DNA of 64,000 bases from Polyangium sp. 15x6 (lineage in GTDB: Bacteria > Myxococcota_A > Polyangia > Polyangiales > Polyangiaceae), in NCBI RefSeq assembly GCF_029960785.1, contig NZ_JASBQE010000047.1, positions 1 to 64,000 on the forward strand. Direction: 5' to 3'. Under the pieces are notes generated by a model. The model was given only the letters and a program-made list of their open reading frames with translations. It was not told the origin of the DNA and ran no database searches. The position numbers and the translations under genes are program-made. Positions 42,199 through 50,715 of this stretch are shown here, piece by piece. Each line of letters opens with the position of its first letter. The stretch's first letter is position 1.

Positions 42199-42671
42199 CC
42201 CTGCTCCTGGTCTCGGTCTCTGTCTCTGGAAGGGGAAGCTTGGGCCTCGTTCGGGCGCGTGTCGTCGGCCACGGAGGCGGCGACGCGGAGCTCGCAGGAG
42301 AGCACGCCCTTCGTGCCGGCGATCTTGCCGGCGAGCGCGGAGAGGCTCTCGGCATGGCCGCGCAGCACCATCGTGTCGAGGTAGCGCTCGCGATCGATCC
42401 GCACGTGCTGGCTCGCGACGACGAGATCGGCGCTGCCGGGTTCGGGCTCGGAGAGGCGCAGGACCTCGCTGCGCACGTGGGGCTTGTAGACGACGGAGAG
42501 CGTGGCGACGACGGAGGCGCCGCGGTCCCAGGCGGCGCGCGTGAGATCGGCGCGGACGAGATCGCGGATGGCTTCGGAGCGGTTCTCGTAGCCGAGCGCC
42601 GCGATGCGCCGATCGAACTCGGTGAGCAGCGCGCGGTCCATGGCCACGCCGAAGCGGACGAGATCGCTCAT
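42195..42671 (-). CDS. NikR-like ribbon-helix-helix regulator with degenerate metal site
   Basis: 158 residues. N-terminal ribbon-helix-helix (residues 3-43: LVRFGVAMDRALLTEFDRRI, then RSEAIRDLVRADL) and a C-terminal ACT-like domain as in NikR (ATLSVVYKPHVRSEVLRL, DLVVASQHVRIDRERYLDT, MVLRGHA). Of the four nickel ligands of E. coli NikR (His76, His87, His89, Cys95), only the second aligns with His (His89 here). The others read Gly/Ser-region, Arg91 and Tyr97. It therefore probably does not sense nickel in the usual way. The disordered tail is Arg/Asp-rich. No nickel genes are near; the SDR gene is translationally coupled downstream. Confidence 0.85.
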   Translation of the reverse strand: MSDLVRFGVAMDRALLTEFDRRIAALGYENRSEAIRDLVRADLTRAAWDRGASVVATLSVVYKPHVRSEVLRLSEPEPGSADLVVASQHVRIDRERYLDTMVLRGHAESLSALAGKIAGTKGVLSCELRVAASVADDTRPNEAQASPSRDRDRDQEQG

Positions 42672-42691
42672 CGTTCGAACACCGTATCAGC

Positions 42692-43810
42692 TCACTGCTT
42701 CTTCCGGTCGAGGTGCCTGCGCGCGGCTTCCTGAATCGCCTGGGTGACATTCTTGCTCTTGGCGAGCTGGCGGACGTCCGCGTCGCGCAGGAGCGGGATC
42801 AGGCGCGTCGACATGGTGAGGGGCGTCTTCGGGTTCTCCACGAGGTTGCGCTTGATGGTGTAACTCTTCAGCCACTCGGCATTCGATCCGAGGATCCGCA
42901 GCACCTCCTCGGAGACGTTGCGGTTCTTCGTGATGAGGTTGACGTCGTCCTCCTGGAGCATGGGACTCCGGGCGACGGCGCTCGCCACGAGGCGGTTTCG
43001 GTCGCGCACGAGCAGGAGCCGCTCCTCCTTCGAGCCGAGCTGCGCGCGCCGCACCTTCTGGCTGATGCTCATGTCGGCGATGAGCTTGTAGAGCGGCTTG
43101 AACTTCGGTTTTACGGCCTCGGTGCCCTCGTCGCCGGCTTCGTGGGTGTCCTCGGGGGCGGGCGAGGCGAGCGTGTCGGCGAGGGCGGCCGTCTCGGCGA
43201 AGAGGACGTCGTCGGGCGTGGGCTCGTCGGAGGCCTCGGGGACGAGCTCGCCTTCGAGCGCCGCCGCGGCCTCGCGGAAGGCGGGGATCCCGGAGAGCTC
43301 GAGGCCGTTTCGGCGCGCGAGGTCGACGATGCGATCGGCCGTGGACATGCGCGTCGCCCGGTTCATGTAAAGCAGCTCGATGAGCCGGGGGTGGGCGAGC
43401 AGGCGCGCCTCGTTCGTCGCCACGAGCTCGGTGACGAGCTCGGTCCCGGTCCGCGCGAGGTGCTCGACCGTCTCCAGGTTGACGCGCGGCATCGTGACGA
43501 GCTTCTCGAGCACGTCGAGCTTGCCTCCCGAGGCCCGCGCGAGGGCGTCGATCACGGCCGGGTGGAGGTCGCTCGCGAGGGCGCCGGCGAGCAGCGGCGG
43601 GGGCGGGGCGTCGAGCGTCGAGCGCGCCGTCGTGGCGACCTCGGCACGCTCTCTCTGCGCGAGGAGCACGACCACGGCGAGGACGTCGGCTGGCTTCAGG
43701 CCCGGCGCCACGCCGCGCGCGGCGAGCTCTTGCAGCTTCGGCGGCGCGCTCGGGTCGAGGAGCTTCTGGGCGGGGCCTGGCAGGGAGCCGATGTCGATCG
43801 GGGCAATCAT
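42692..43810 (-). CDS. Conserved deltaproteobacterial helical-repeat protein, unknown function
   Basis: 372 residues, mostly helical. Two repeat-rich halves (about 20-200 and 255-372) flank a disordered acidic linker (about 200-240). The second half has a very regular stretch: KVRRAQLGSKEERLLLVRDR, then SPMLQEDDVNLITKNRNVSE and KNPKTPL-like VENPKTPLTMSTRLIPLL. I recall this pattern in unnamed myxobacterial proteins (HEAT-like), with no assigned role. It lies 20 bp upstream of the NikR-like gene and is likely cotranscribed. Confidence 0.8.
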   Translation of the reverse strand: MIAPIDIGSLPGPAQKLLDPSAPPKLQELAARGVAPGLKPADVLAVVVLLAQRERAEVATTARSTLDAPPPPLLAGALASDLHPAVIDALARASGGKLDVLEKLVTMPRVNLETVEHLARTGTELVTELVATNEARLLAHPRLIELLYMNRATRMSTADRIVDLARRNGLELSGIPAFREAAAALEGELVPEASDEPTPDDVLFAETAALADTLASPAPEDTHEAGDEGTEAVKPKFKPLYKLIADMSISQKVRRAQLGSKEERLLLVRDRNRLVASAVARSPMLQEDDVNLITKNRNVSEEVLRILGSNAEWLKSYTIKRNLVENPKTPLTMSTRLIPLLRDADVRQLAKSKNVTQAIQEAARRHLDRKKQ

Positions 43811-44001
43811 GGGGGGACCTGTGCTCTTCCGGCCGGCTTGCCATTGCTGGAGACCGTGCTCGGCACTATTCTCACCGACGTCGCGGTCCGTCGCGGCGAA
43901 AAGTTCGAGCCATGGGAAGCGGGCCTGCCGAAAGCGGGTTTCGCGTGACGTGGCAAGGCGTCCGTCCCGCCGGCTCGCGGGCGGAGAGCAGGGAGCTCGA
44001 C

Positions 44002-45144
44002 ATGGGGATCATGGATTTCGTCAAGGGTGGCGTGCGCGAGATGATGATTGCGCGCCCCGATAGGTTCAAAAACCTCATCGTCTACAAGCACCCGGATCAG
44101 AACGTCCCGTTCTGGTCGCAGCTCACCGTCGACAGCGACGAGTGCGCGCTCTTCTTCAAGGACGGCAAGTACATGGGTTACCTGCCGCCTGGGCGTCACA
44201 CGCTGCAGACGCAGAACATCCCGTTCCTGAACAACCTCATCAACAGCTTCACGGGCGGCGACGTCTTCATCGCGGAGATCTACTTCGTGAAGATGCAGCC
44301 GATCCGGAGCGTCCCGTTCGGCGGCCCGCTCGAGTCGATGGAGGATCCGATCCTCTACGAGTTCGTCACGCCGCGCATCTTCGGCGAGTTCTCGCTCGTC
44401 GTGACGGACCCGGTGCGGTTCGTCATCGGCTACCACGGCCAGGCGGCCGGCGCGCAGGACAACGACGTGATCCTGAACTGGATCAAGGGCCTGTTCTTCA
44501 TGAGCGTGAAGACGGTCATCGGCCAGATGTGTGCGCAGCAGGGCAAGAGCCTGCTCAACCTCGGCGGCATGAGCATGGAGATCGCCGGGCGCATCCAGCA
44601 GAGCGCGCCGAACCTCGACGAGATCGGGGTCAAGATCCTGCAGATCGGCAACTTCAACATCAACTTCGCCGCCGACGATCAGAAGCGCCTCACGGAGGCG
44701 AACAAGGCGCGGGCCGAGGCGCGGCGCGGCGTCGGGATCGCGGCGGACACGGCGCGGGCGAACCAGTTCCAGCTCGATCAGAAGTTCCAGCAGGACGCGC
44801 GCAACGCGCAGTACCTCGGGACCAACCCGGGTTGGAACAACTACGCGGCGGGGCAGGCGATGATGGGCGCCGGCGAGGGCATGGCCAAGGGCGGCGGGAA
44901 CACGGGCGTCGCGCAGCTCGGCGCGCAGGCCGCGATCGGCATGGGCATGGCGCAGATGATGCACCCGCAGAACTTCCAGCAGCCGCCGTACGCCCAGCAG
45001 CCGCAGGCGCCGCAGCAGCAGGCGCCGGGCGGGGGGCAGAGCGTGGAGGCGCGGCTCCAGAAGCTCGCTTCGCTGAAGCAGCAGGGCCTCATCAGCGACG
45101 AGGACTTCAACGCGCGCAAGGCGAAGATCCTCGAAGAGATCTGA
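44002..45144 (+). CDS. SPFH/virion-core-like protein with C-terminal SHOCT domain
   Basis: 380 residues from the ATG at 44002, preceded by GGGAG; an upstream ATG at 43912 has no such site. The SPFH-type part (about 1-240) begins with MGIMDFVKGGVREMMIARPD and PFWSQLTVDSDECALFFKDG, the YdjI/virion-core branch of band-7 proteins. Then come a Gln/Gly/Met-rich linker (about 275-345) and a C-terminal SHOCT motif (RLQKLASLKQQGLISDEDFN, then ARKAKILEEI). SHOCT parts mediate oligomerisation. Such proteins make large membrane-associated rings. Single gene, no partner phage-shock genes seen. Confidence 0.88.
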   Translation: MGIMDFVKGGVREMMIARPDRFKNLIVYKHPDQNVPFWSQLTVDSDECALFFKDGKYMGYLPPGRHTLQTQNIPFLNNLINSFTGGDVFIAEIYFVKMQPIRSVPFGGPLESMEDPILYEFVTPRIFGEFSLVVTDPVRFVIGYHGQAAGAQDNDVILNWIKGLFFMSVKTVIGQMCAQQGKSLLNLGGMSMEIAGRIQQSAPNLDEIGVKILQIGNFNINFAADDQKRLTEANKARAEARRGVGIAADTARANQFQLDQKFQQDARNAQYLGTNPGWNNYAAGQAMMGAGEGMAKGGGNTGVAQLGAQAAIGMGMAQMMHPQNFQQPPYAQQPQAPQQQAPGGGQSVEARLQKLASLKQQGLISDEDFNARKAKILEEI

Positions 45145-45352
45145 GCCGCCGAGCGGCCTCGACGGAGAGCACGGGCGCCTCACGGCAACCGCGGGCGCTC
45201 GTGCTTCGTACGTTCGAGAAGGTTGCCCGACCCTCGCGCACATTGATACCGTGGAGACTCGGGGGCAGGGCGGCGGGAGCCGACGGTTTGTCCCCGCGCG
45301 GGACACCCATTTTGAGGACGCGGCCTGCCGGTTCCTCGGTTAGAGTTGTTCA

Positions 45353-46996
45353 GTGGCGCGAACCATCCGCATAGGGAACGACGCTCAGGCGCCTTCGCCC
45401 GCACCTCCTCGCGAGCCGAACGGAGCCGCCGCGGACGCATCACTCGTGACCGACGGGAAGCAAAAGCGGGCGCGCGCCCGGCGCTGCCCCGCTTGCGACA
45501 AATGCTTCTCCGGTGAGGTGCGCTTCTGCCCGTACGACGGCGACGCGCTCATCGACGCGCCGGACTGGAACCCGAACGCCGATCCGCTCATCGGCCAGAT
45601 CATCGACAGCCGTTACGAGGTCGTGTCGGTGCTCGGCGAGGGCGGGACGGGCTCGGTGTACGAGGTCCGGCACACGACGCTCGGGCGCAGGTTCGCCCTC
45701 AAGGTGCTGCGCGCCGACATCGCGCGCGATGCGCAGATCGTCACGCGCTTCATCCAGGAAGCGAAGGCGGCCGCGGCGATCGGGCATCCGAACATCGTCG
45801 CCGTGAGCGACTTCGGCGAGGTCGTCCCGGACAAGAGCGCGCCGCTCAGCTCGAAGGTCCCGTACTTCGTGATGGAGCTGCTCACGGGCAGCTCGCTCGC
45901 GAGCGTGCTGCGCAGCGAGCGGATCCTGCCGGCGGATCGCACGGCGGCGATCGGGCTTCAATGCGCGCTCGGCCTCGCGTCGGCGCACGAGGCGGGCGTC
46001 ATCCACCGCGATCTCAAGCCCGACAACGTCTTCCTCGTTCGCAGCGGTGATCGCGAATTCGTAAAACTGCTCGACTTCGGCCTCGCGAAGATCGCGGGCA
46101 CGAGCCGCGTCACGCGCCAGGGCATCATCTTCGGCACGCCGCACTACATGAGCCCCGAGCAAGCGATGGGGCAGCCGGTGGATCACCGCACCGACATCTA
46201 CGCGCTCGGCGTGATCATGTACGAGTGCCTGACCGGCCGCGTGCCCTTCGAGGCCGACAGCTTCAAGGGCGTGCTCGATCAGCACATCCACGGCGCGGCC
46301 GTGCCCGTCGAGCAACGCGTCCCGGATCCCACGCAGATCGGGCCGCTCGGCGAGATCATCAACCGTTGCCTCGCGAAAAACCCGGCCGAGCGGTTCGCCA
46401 CGATGGCGGAGCTCGCGGCGGCGCTGGAAGAGGCGATGGGCCTCATCCCGCAGAGCGGCGACCTCATGTTCGGCGAGGAAGGTCAGGCGATCGGCCCGCC
46501 GCGCGTGGAAAAACGCGAGGCGCCTGCCGCGTCGGCCGCGCGGGGGCCGCTCGTCGTGGTGCTCGCCGCGGCCACGGTGATCGCGCTCGGCGTGGTCGCG
46601 TATCTCGCGATCCAGCCGCCGCTCAATCAGCAGACGACGGGGGCGACGGCGACGGCTCCGACCGCGCCGACCGCGCCGACGGCGACGGTCCCCGCCACGC
46701 CGACGACGCCGGCCGCGGTCGCGACGCCTGCGCCGACGCCGACGGCGACGACGCCGGTCGCGGTCGCGACGGAGGAGCCGACGGCGCCGACGCCGACCGC
46801 GCAGGTCCCGCCGACGCCGACGGGCACGCAGACGGCCGTGGTGCGTCCGTTTGGCACGACGACCGGCGGCACGTGGAAGGGCACGGGCTCGCCGCCCACC
46901 GCGACCGCGCCTGCGACCACGCCGACGCCGCCGCCGACCACGACGACGAAGAAGAAGTCGGGCGGCGGTGGAGACGTCGTCGATCCGTGGGGCTAG
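45353..46996 (+). CDS. Ser/Thr protein kinase with N-terminal zinc ribbon and one membrane helix
   Basis: 547 residues, GTG start. A zinc ribbon (about 45-63, [20 protein letters not shown]) precedes the eukaryotic-type kinase domain (about 84-350). This has the Gly loop [12 protein letters not shown], Lys in [26 protein letters not shown] and MSPEQAMG. All catalytic residues are present, so it should be active. A membrane helix (about 400-420, [20 protein letters not shown]) leads to a Thr/Pro/Ala-rich outer tail of about 115 residues ending DPWG. The T/P tail is a DNA repeat too. A REC-PATAN protein gene follows 113 bp downstream. Confidence 0.93.
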   Translation: MARTIRIGNDAQAPSPAPPREPNGAAADASLVTDGKQKRARARRCPACDKCFSGEVRFCPYDGDALIDAPDWNPNADPLIGQIIDSRYEVVSVLGEGGTGSVYEVRHTTLGRRFALKVLRADIARDAQIVTRFIQEAKAAAAIGHPNIVAVSDFGEVVPDKSAPLSSKVPYFVMELLTGSSLASVLRSERILPADRTAAIGLQCALGLASAHEAGVIHRDLKPDNVFLVRSGDREFVKLLDFGLAKIAGTSRVTRQGIIFGTPHYMSPEQAMGQPVDHRTDIYALGVIMYECLTGRVPFEADSFKGVLDQHIHGAAVPVEQRVPDPTQIGPLGEIINRCLAKNPAERFATMAELAAALEEAMGLIPQSGDLMFGEEGQAIGPPRVEKREAPAASAARGPLVVVLAAATVIALGVVAYLAIQPPLNQQTTGATATAPTAPTAPTATVPATPTTPAAVATPAPTPTATTPVAVATEEPTAPTPTAQVPPTPTGTQTAVVRPFGTTTGGTWKGTGSPPTATAPATTPTPPPTTTTKKKSGGGGDVVDPWG

Positions 46997-47109
46997 CGAG
47001 GACCGCCGGCGTTCTCGATCACTTGCGAATGACGGGCCCTTGCTGCCGGGATCACCCGACTTGACACCCGACGCGCGCCCTCGCCATCCTTCCTGGGCGG
47101 AAAACCCTC

Positions 47110-49686
47110 GTGGCAAAACAACAGCTCCTCCTGGTCGACGCTGACGCCCGCAGCCTGCGGGTGCTCGAAGTAAGCCTCAAAAAGGCCGGTTTCAGCGTCA
47201 CGACGGCGCAAGACGGAGCGGATGCCCTCTCGAAGATCGAGCTCTCGTCGCCCGACCTGATCCTCACGGATACGCGCCTGCCGAACATGGACGGCTACGC
47301 GCTCGTGCGGCGGCTCAAGGAGAACCGCGACTGGGCCTCGATCCCGGTCGTCTTCCTCACGAGCCAGAAGTCGATCGAGGACAAGATCCGGGGCCTCGAG
47401 CTCGGCGTCGAGGACTACCTGACGAAGCCGATCTTCGTCCGCGAACTCATCGCGCGCGTGAATCTGCTGATCGCGCGGCGCACGCGCGAGGGCATCGCCA
47501 CGAAGCAACAGAACCAGACCGGCGGCCGCACGCGCTTCAGCGGCCTCGTCTCGGACATGGGCGTGGTCGACTTGCTGCAGACCTTCGAGGTCAGTCGCAA
47601 GAGCGGCATCGTGCACATTCGCTACGAGCGGCACGACGCGCACATCTACTTCCGCGAAGGCAAGGTCGTCGACGCGACGCTCGGTCGGCTCATGGGGGAG
47701 GAGGCGGTGTATCGCGCGCTCCTCTGGAACGAGGGGTCGTTCGAGGTCGAGTTCTGCAAGGTCGACAATGTCGACGTGATCGGCACCTCGACGCAGGGCC
47801 TCCTGATGGAAGGCATGCGGCGCGTCGACGAGTGGGGGCGGCTGCTCGAAGCGCTTCCGCCGCTGACGACGGTGTTCGAGGTGAACGCCGAGGAGCTCGT
47901 CGATCGGTTGAACGAGATCCCCGACGAGCTGAACGGGATCCTTCGGTTGTTCGATGGTCGTCGTGATCTGATGGCCGTCGTCGATGCGTCGCCGTTCGAG
48001 GACCTCTCGACGCTGTCGACGATCTCGAAGCTCTTCTTCGAGGGGCTGCTCGTGCCGCGCATGGAACCCTCGGAGCCGCCGGCGCCGCTGGAGGACGCGG
48101 TGGTGGGCGAGGGCGCGCACGACGAGGCGGCGCCGCAGACCGCGATGACGCGTTCGCTGCTCGGCGCGACCTCGTCGCAACGCGCGGTCATCCCCGCCGA
48201 GCCGATCGCGCCGATGCCGGGGGATCTGCTCTTCGAGGATCCGATCGTGCCGGCCGCGTCGTCGATGATGCTGTCGGCGACGGCGCCGGTGAGCACGCGC
48301 GGGCGAGGCGCATGGGGCGGCGTGACGAGCCCGATTCGATCGATCGGGATCTCTCCCGCGCCGGAGAGTCGGCTGAATCCGCCGCGCGGGCCGGAGACGA
48401 TCCGGCAAGGGACGCCCGGTACGAGCGCGGTGGCGGTCACGCGCGCGGCCGAAGAAGAGCGGCCGCCGCAGACACGTCGCGCAGGGGGGAAGGGAGCGCT
48501 CGGCGCGCCAGGTCGGCTCGCTGCGGACGAGGGGGAAGAGACCGCGCCGCCGACGACGGCGTCGGGTCGAGCGCCGGGCGCAGCGCCGCCGCCGGTGTCG
48601 GCGCCGGAGCCCGCGGCCGATGCAGCCGCGGAAGCCGCGTCGGAAGAAGCACCGCCCGAGCCGCTGAAGGCCGCCGAGACGACGCAACCCACCGAGCGTG
48701 AAGCCGTGCGGCTGCCGGAGCCCGAGGCCGCACCGGAGGAGGCCGCATCGGAGGCGGTCGAGGCGCCGGCGCACGCGGAGGCGACGCAGGAGCAGGAAGA
48801 GGCGCCGGCCGAGGCCGCGGAGGCGACGCAGGAAGAGGCGCCTGCCGCGGAGGAAGCAGCGGCGGCAGAGGAGTCGACGGAAGCGGCGGAAGCGGCTCCG
48901 GCGGAGGAGAGCGCGAGCGACGAGGGCGCGGCGCCTCCCGCGGAGGAGGCGTACGCGGAGGGATCGGGCGAGCCGCTGGAGGATGCGGCCAGCGCGGAGA
49001 TGGCGCGCATCAGCGAGGAGCCTCCGTCGAGCGACGTGCTCCCGATCGGCCCATCGCCCGAGCAACGCGCGCGTCAGGCGCGGATGATGAAGATCGTCGG
49101 CGGGGTGCTCGCCGTGCTCGCCGTGCTCGTGCTCATCGGCATCGCGAAGCAGCAGTTGTCCGGACGAACCGACACGAAGGGCACGAGCACGACGCTGCCG
49201 ACGCCGCCCGCGCCCGCGCCCACGCCCACGCCGACGACCACGCAAAACGCGGTCGCGCCCGCGACGACGCAAGCTCCTCCGCCCGCACCGACGGCGGAGC
49301 CCACGGCCGCGCCGACGGCGGAGCCCACGGCCGCGCCGACGGCCGAGCCCACGGCGGCCGCGTCGTCCGCGCCGACCTCGCAGCCGGCGTCCACGGGCAA
49401 ACCTTCGGGCGGCGATGCGCCCGCGTCGGAGCCTGCGCCTCCGCCCACGCCCGCCGACGACTCGGGCCCGCTCCCGGTGCGGATCCAGAAGGCGATGGAG
49501 TCCGGCAACATGGGCAAGGCGCGGCAGCTCGCGAAGCAGTACACGCAGCAATCGCCGGGCAGCGCCGAGGCCTGGTACCTGCTCGGCGCGGCGGGCGGCG
49601 GCGCGTCTGCGTTCCGCAAGTGCGCCGAGATCGCCGGCCCCGAGTCGGCGCGCGGCGCCGAGTGCCGCGCGCTCGCCGGGATGTGA
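47110..49686 (+). CDS. Response regulator with PATAN (DUF4388) domain, membrane helix and TPR-like tail
   Basis: 858 residues, GTG start. The receiver (about 5-120) has Asp54 in LILTDTRLP and Lys in YLTKPI. A PATAN/DUF4388 domain follows (about 140-245, [20 protein letters not shown], then [17 protein letters not shown]). A second helical part and a very long acidic Ala/Glu/Pro linker (about 320-655) come next. Then a membrane helix (about 660-678, [19 protein letters not shown]), another Pro/Thr/Ala linker and a final TPR-like unit ([20 protein letters not shown]). A receiver protein with a membrane anchor is unusual. Stop is directly next to that of the convergent permease. Confidence 0.88.
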   Translation: MAKQQLLLVDADARSLRVLEVSLKKAGFSVTTAQDGADALSKIELSSPDLILTDTRLPNMDGYALVRRLKENRDWASIPVVFLTSQKSIEDKIRGLELGVEDYLTKPIFVRELIARVNLLIARRTREGIATKQQNQTGGRTRFSGLVSDMGVVDLLQTFEVSRKSGIVHIRYERHDAHIYFREGKVVDATLGRLMGEEAVYRALLWNEGSFEVEFCKVDNVDVIGTSTQGLLMEGMRRVDEWGRLLEALPPLTTVFEVNAEELVDRLNEIPDELNGILRLFDGRRDLMAVVDASPFEDLSTLSTISKLFFEGLLVPRMEPSEPPAPLEDAVVGEGAHDEAAPQTAMTRSLLGATSSQRAVIPAEPIAPMPGDLLFEDPIVPAASSMMLSATAPVSTRGRGAWGGVTSPIRSIGISPAPESRLNPPRGPETIRQGTPGTSAVAVTRAAEEERPPQTRRAGGKGALGAPGRLAADEGEETAPPTTASGRAPGAAPPPVSAPEPAADAAAEAASEEAPPEPLKAAETTQPTEREAVRLPEPEAAPEEAASEAVEAPAHAEATQEQEEAPAEAAEATQEEAPAAEEAAAAEESTEAAEAAPAEESASDEGAAPPAEEAYAEGSGEPLEDAASAEMARISEEPPSSDVLPIGPSPEQRARQARMMKIVGGVLAVLAVLVLIGIAKQQLSGRTDTKGTSTTLPTPPAPAPTPTPTTTQNAVAPATTQAPPPAPTAEPTAAPTAEPTAAPTAEPTAAASSAPTSQPASTGKPSGGDAPASEPAPPPTPADDSGPLPVRIQKAMESGNMGKARQLAKQYTQQSPGSAEAWYLLGAAGGGASAFRKCAEIAGPESARGAECRALAGM

Positions 49687-50715
49687 TCACGCGTCGTTCT
49701 TCGGAGCGCGGTCGATCCGCGGATCGAGGAGCGGCGCGACGAGGTCGACGACCAAGGTCGAGAGCACGACGGCCGTCGAGGCCACGAGCACCGTCGCGAC
49801 GATGACGGGCCCGTCGCGGTTCAGGAGCGACTCGACGGCCATCTGCCCCATGCCGGGCCACCGGAAGAGCCGCTCGGTCACGACGGCGCCGCCCACGAGC
49901 GCGCCGAGATCGAGCGCGGCGAGCGTGGTGATCGGGACGAGCGTCGTGCGCAGGCCATGCACGACGAGGGCCCGCGTGCGCGAGGCACCCTTGGCGAGCG
50001 CGGTGCGCACGTGGTCCTCGGCGAGCGCGGCGCCGAGCTCGGCGCGGACGAGACGCGCGTAGAGAGCGCTGCCGTAGATGCCGAGCGTGAGGGCCGGCAG
50101 CACGAGCGAAAGGAGATGCTCGCCGGGGGTTTTTCCGAGCCCGTCGTACGGGAGCACGCCAAGGCGATGCGCGAGCACGTACTGGAGCGCGAGCCCGGTG
50201 AGGAACGTGGGCGCGCTGATGCCGAGGAGCGAGAGGCCCGCGCCGAGCTCGTCCCATCGGCTGCCGCGGCGCGCGGCCGTGGTGATGCCGAGGCCGAGGC
50301 CGAGGGTGAGCTGCACGAGCAGCGCGGCGAGCGCGAGCTCGAGCGATCGCGGGAGCTTCGTGGCCACGAGGTCCACGACGGGCCTTCGATAATGAAAGCT
50401 GTGCCCGAGGTCGACGTGCACCGGCCCTAGCGCCGCGCAGCTTCGGTGTTCGCGCTCCTTGCGAGCTTCCGGCGTGGGGCCCGCGCCGGTGTGCACGAGC
50501 CTTCGCATGAAGCGCAGGTACTGCACGCGGAGCGAGTCGCCATGTCCGTAGAGCTCGCGCGCGCGCGCGACGTCGGCGGCCGAGGCCTGTGGGCCGACGA
50601 GCATGCGCGCCGGATCGCCGGGGAGCACGTGCACCAGGACGAACGACACCATCGTCACGCCGTAGATGACGACGAGTGCCCAGCCGACGCGGCGCGCCAT
50701 GCGCGCGAGGATCAT
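49687..50715 (-). CDS. Peptide/opine ABC transporter permease (DppB-like)
   Basis: 342 residues, ATG overlapping the previous stop by 4 bp; a GTG two codons earlier is also possible. Six membrane helices, the N-terminal LPGDPARMLVGPQAS of the family, and the EAA loop AEDHVRTALAKGASRTRAL. Compared with usual DppB there is an inserted loop (about 72-98) near TGAGPTPEARKEREHRS in the periplasmic region. It should pair with the fused DppC-type protein encoded just upstream. No ATPase subunits (DppD/F) lie in this operon, so they must come from elsewhere. Confidence 0.9.
   Translation of the reverse strand: MILARMARRVGWALVVIYGVTMVSFVLVHVLPGDPARMLVGPQASAADVARARELYGHGDSLRVQYLRFMRRLVHTGAGPTPEARKEREHRSCAALGPVHVDLGHSFHYRRPVVDLVATKLPRSLELALAALLVQLTLGLGLGITTAARRGSRWDELGAGLSLLGISAPTFLTGLALQYVLAHRLGVLPYDGLGKTPGEHLLSLVLPALTLGIYGSALYARLVRAELGAALAEDHVRTALAKGASRTRALVVHGLRTTLVPITTLAALDLGALVGGAVVTERLFRWPGMGQMAVESLLNRDGPVIVATVLVASTAVVLSTLVVDLVAPLLDPRIDRAPKNDA

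Noticed and set aside
46993-49551. Long open frame on the - strand opposite the receiver-PATAN gene
   Set aside because: Runs of Arg and Gly come from reading the Ala/Glu/Pro linker backwards; the + strand protein has recognisable domains.
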